From Pseudomonadota bacterium (GTDB lineage: Bacteria; Pseudomonadota; Gammaproteobacteria; Xanthomonadales; Xanthomonadaceae), in the NCBI GenBank assembly GCA_023392975.1, contig JAEWNA010000106.1, forward strand, positions 1 to 15,038: a stretch of 15,038 nucleotides of DNA, written 5' to 3'. A program made the position numbers and the translations under genes. This document shows positions 13,399 to 15,038 of the stretch, one piece after another. The notes beneath the pieces are model-generated. The model ran no database searches. It saw nothing but the letters and a program-made list of their open reading frames with translations, and was not told the DNA's origin. Numbering within the stretch: position 1 is the first letter of the stretch; each line of letters starts with the position of its first letter.

Positions 13399-15038
13399 AT
13401 GATCGCCATTACCCTCCCCGACGGCAGCCGCCGCGAATTCGAACATCCCGTCTCCGTCGCCGAGGTCGCCGCCTCGATCGGCGCCGGCCTCGCCAAGGCC
13501 GCGCTCGCCGGCAAGGTCGACGGCAAGCTCGTCGACACCAGCTTCCGCATTGATCGCGATGCCGAGCTGGCCATCGTCACCGACAAGTCGCCCGAGGCGC
13601 TGGAGATCCTGCGCCACTCCACCGCGCACCTGCTGGCCCAGGCCGTGCAGCGCTTGTTTCCCGGCGCGCAGGTCACCATCGGCCCGGTGATCGACAACGG
13701 CTTCTACTACGACTTCGCCTACGAGCGCCCGTTCACGCCGGAAGACCTGCCGGCGATCGAGGCGGAGATGCTGAAGATCGTGAAGGAAGCGCATCCGGTA
13801 AGCCGCAGCGTGAAGTCGCGCGACGACGCGGTCGCCTACTTCAAGGGCCACGGCGAGCACTACAAGGCCGAGATCATCGAGAGCATCCCGGCGAACGAGG
13901 ACCTGTCGCTCTACACGCAGGGCGAGTTCACCGACCTCTGCCGCGGCCCGCACGTGCCCGGCACCGACAAGCTGCGCGCGTTCAAGCTGATGAAAGTCGC
14001 CGGCGCGTACTGGCGCGGCGATTCGAACAACCAGATGCTCAGCCGCATCTACGGCACGGCGTGGCTCAACGACAAGGATCTCAAGGCCTACCTGCACCAG
14101 TTGGAAGAGGCCGAGAAGCGCGACCACCGCAAGATCGCCAAGGCGCAGGACCTGTTCCACCTGCAGGAAGAAGGCCCGGGCCTGATCTTCTGGCATCCCA
14201 AGGGCTGGGCGATCTGGCAGGTGGTCGAGCAGTACATGCGCAAGGTCTACCGCGACAGCGGCTACCAGGAAGTGCGCTGCCCGCAGATCCTCGACGTGTC
14301 GCTGTGGCAGAAGTCCGGCCACTGGGACAACTACAAGGACAACATGTTCTTCACCGAATCGGAGAAGCGCACCTATGCGCTGAAGCCGATGAACTGCCCG
14401 GGCCACGTGCAGGTCTTCAACCAGGGCCTGCACAGCTACCGCGACCTGCCGATCCGCTACGGCGAGTTCGGCGCCTGCCACCGCAACGAGCCCTCCGGCG
14501 CGCTGCACGGCATCCTGCGCGTGCGCGGCTTCACCCAGGACGACGGCCACATCTTCTGCACCGAGGACCAGATCGAGGCCGAGGTCCGCGCTTTCCACGA
14601 GCAGGCGCTGGAGGTCTACGGCCACTTCGGGTTCAGCGCGGCTTCTGAAGGGAACGTCCAGATCAAGATCGCGCTGCGCCCCGAGTCTCGCCTCGGCGAC
14701 GACGCCACATGGGACAAGGCCGAGGACGCCCTGCGTTCCGCGCTGCGGGCGGCCGGGGTGGCCTGGGAGGAACTGCCGGGCGAGGGCGCCTTCTACGGCC
14801 CGAAGATCGAATACCACCTGCAGGATGCCATCGGCCGCACCTGGCAGCTGGGCACGATGCAGGTCGATTTCATGATGCCCGGCCGCCTCGGGGCGACCTA
14901 CATCGACGAGCACAGCCAGCGCCGCCACCCGGTGATGCTGCACCGCGCCATCGTCGGCTCGATGGAGCGTTTCATCGGGATCCTGATCGAACACCACGCC
15001 GGACAGATGCCCGCCTGGCTGGCCCCGATCCAGGCCGT
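13399..15038 (+). CDS. thrS: Threonyl-tRNA synthetase, truncated at window end
   Basis: Class II aminoacyl-tRNA synthetase charging tRNA-Thr with threonine in the cytoplasm; 546 residues are visible of about 635 expected. Domains: N-terminal TGS (1-61); editing domain with HSTAH (73-77) and CRGPH (Cys181, His185) that clears Ser-tRNA; catalytic core with zinc ligands Cys333 (MNCPGH), His384 (DDGH) and His515 (MLHR), motif 2 around ACHRNEPSGALHGILRVRGF (359-378), and motif 3 around HRAIVGSMERF (515-525). The anticodon-binding domain begins just as the window ends. No Shine-Dalgarno is evident in the pyrimidine-rich 20 bases before the ATG, which is unusual. The upstream leader carries a candidate attenuator. 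In related genomes infC normally follows; that lies outside the window. Confidence 0.97.
   Translation, partial: MIAITLPDGSRREFEHPVSVAEVAASIGAGLAKAALAGKVDGKLVDTSFRIDRDAELAIVTDKSPEALEILRHSTAHLLAQAVQRLFPGAQVTIGPVIDNGFYYDFAYERPFTPEDLPAIEAEMLKIVKEAHPVSRSVKSRDDAVAYFKGHGEHYKAEIIESIPANEDLSLYTQGEFTDLCRGPHVPGTDKLRAFKLMKVAGAYWRGDSNNQMLSRIYGTAWLNDKDLKAYLHQLEEAEKRDHRKIAKAQDLFHLQEEGPGLIFWHPKGWAIWQVVEQYMRKVYRDSGYQEVRCPQILDVSLWQKSGHWDNYKDNMFFTESEKRTYALKPMNCPGHVQVFNQGLHSYRDLPIRYGEFGACHRNEPSGALHGILRVRGFTQDDGHIFCTEDQIEAEVRAFHEQALEVYGHFGFSAASEGNVQIKIALRPESRLGDDATWDKAEDALRSALRAAGVAWEELPGEGAFYGPKIEYHLQDAIGRTWQLGTMQVDFMMPGRLGATYIDEHSQRRHPVMLHRAIVGSMERFIGILIEHHAGQMPAWLAPIQA

Noticed and set aside
13399..14130. Possible mosaic origin of ThrS, with an editing half that felt betaproteobacterial and a catalytic half that felt xanthomonad
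   Set aside because: The impression rests on memory of family sequences alone; a domain-by-domain phylogeny is needed before it can be claimed.

Overview
The window is very GC-rich (roughly 70%). The conserved threonyl-tRNA synthetase at the right edge and the general gene style suggest a gammaproteobacterium of the Xanthomonadales/Lysobacterales type (Lysobacter- or Luteimonas-like). That placement is from family resemblance held in memory, not from a search.

Left and centre (about 116-11413, + strand) is a compact secondary-metabolism operon. A candidate promoter at 116-143 leads into a short leader ORF (191-250) with a strong ribosome binding site; its stop codon overlaps the start of the first NRPS gene. 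Two single-module NRPS genes follow, each C-A-T and each 1115 aa with the starts chosen here (247-3594 and 3594-6941). An MFS exporter follows (7051-8382). After a 234-bp gap come three overlapping genes: a DUF6875-like protein of unknown function (8617-9369), a kynurenine 3-monooxygenase-like flavoprotein with a C-terminal membrane segment (9366-10733), and an EntD/Sfp-type phosphopantetheinyl transferase (10730-11413). The natural reading is a self-contained natural-product cluster. The PPTase activates both carrier domains, the NRPSs condense building blocks (the second A domain has a glycine-like code, the first is unassigned), the flavoprotein supplies or tailors an aromatic kynurenine-type unit, and the MFS protein exports the product. 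No thioesterase, reductase or terminal condensation domain is visible, so release is unexplained.

Right of that, on the - strand and convergent with the operon, is a two-gene unit with a 4-bp overlap: a class IV PLP aminotransferase (12157-13107) followed by a small sulfotransferase-like protein (11435-12160). It need not belong to the NRPS pathway.

At the far right, on the + strand and divergent from the aminotransferase, is thrS (13399 to the window end, truncated). Its roughly 290-bp upstream region contains a good sigma-70-type promoter, a 10-bp inverted repeat, a tiny ORF with two adjacent Thr codons, and a U-tailed intrinsic terminator before thrS. Together these look like a leader-peptide attenuator.
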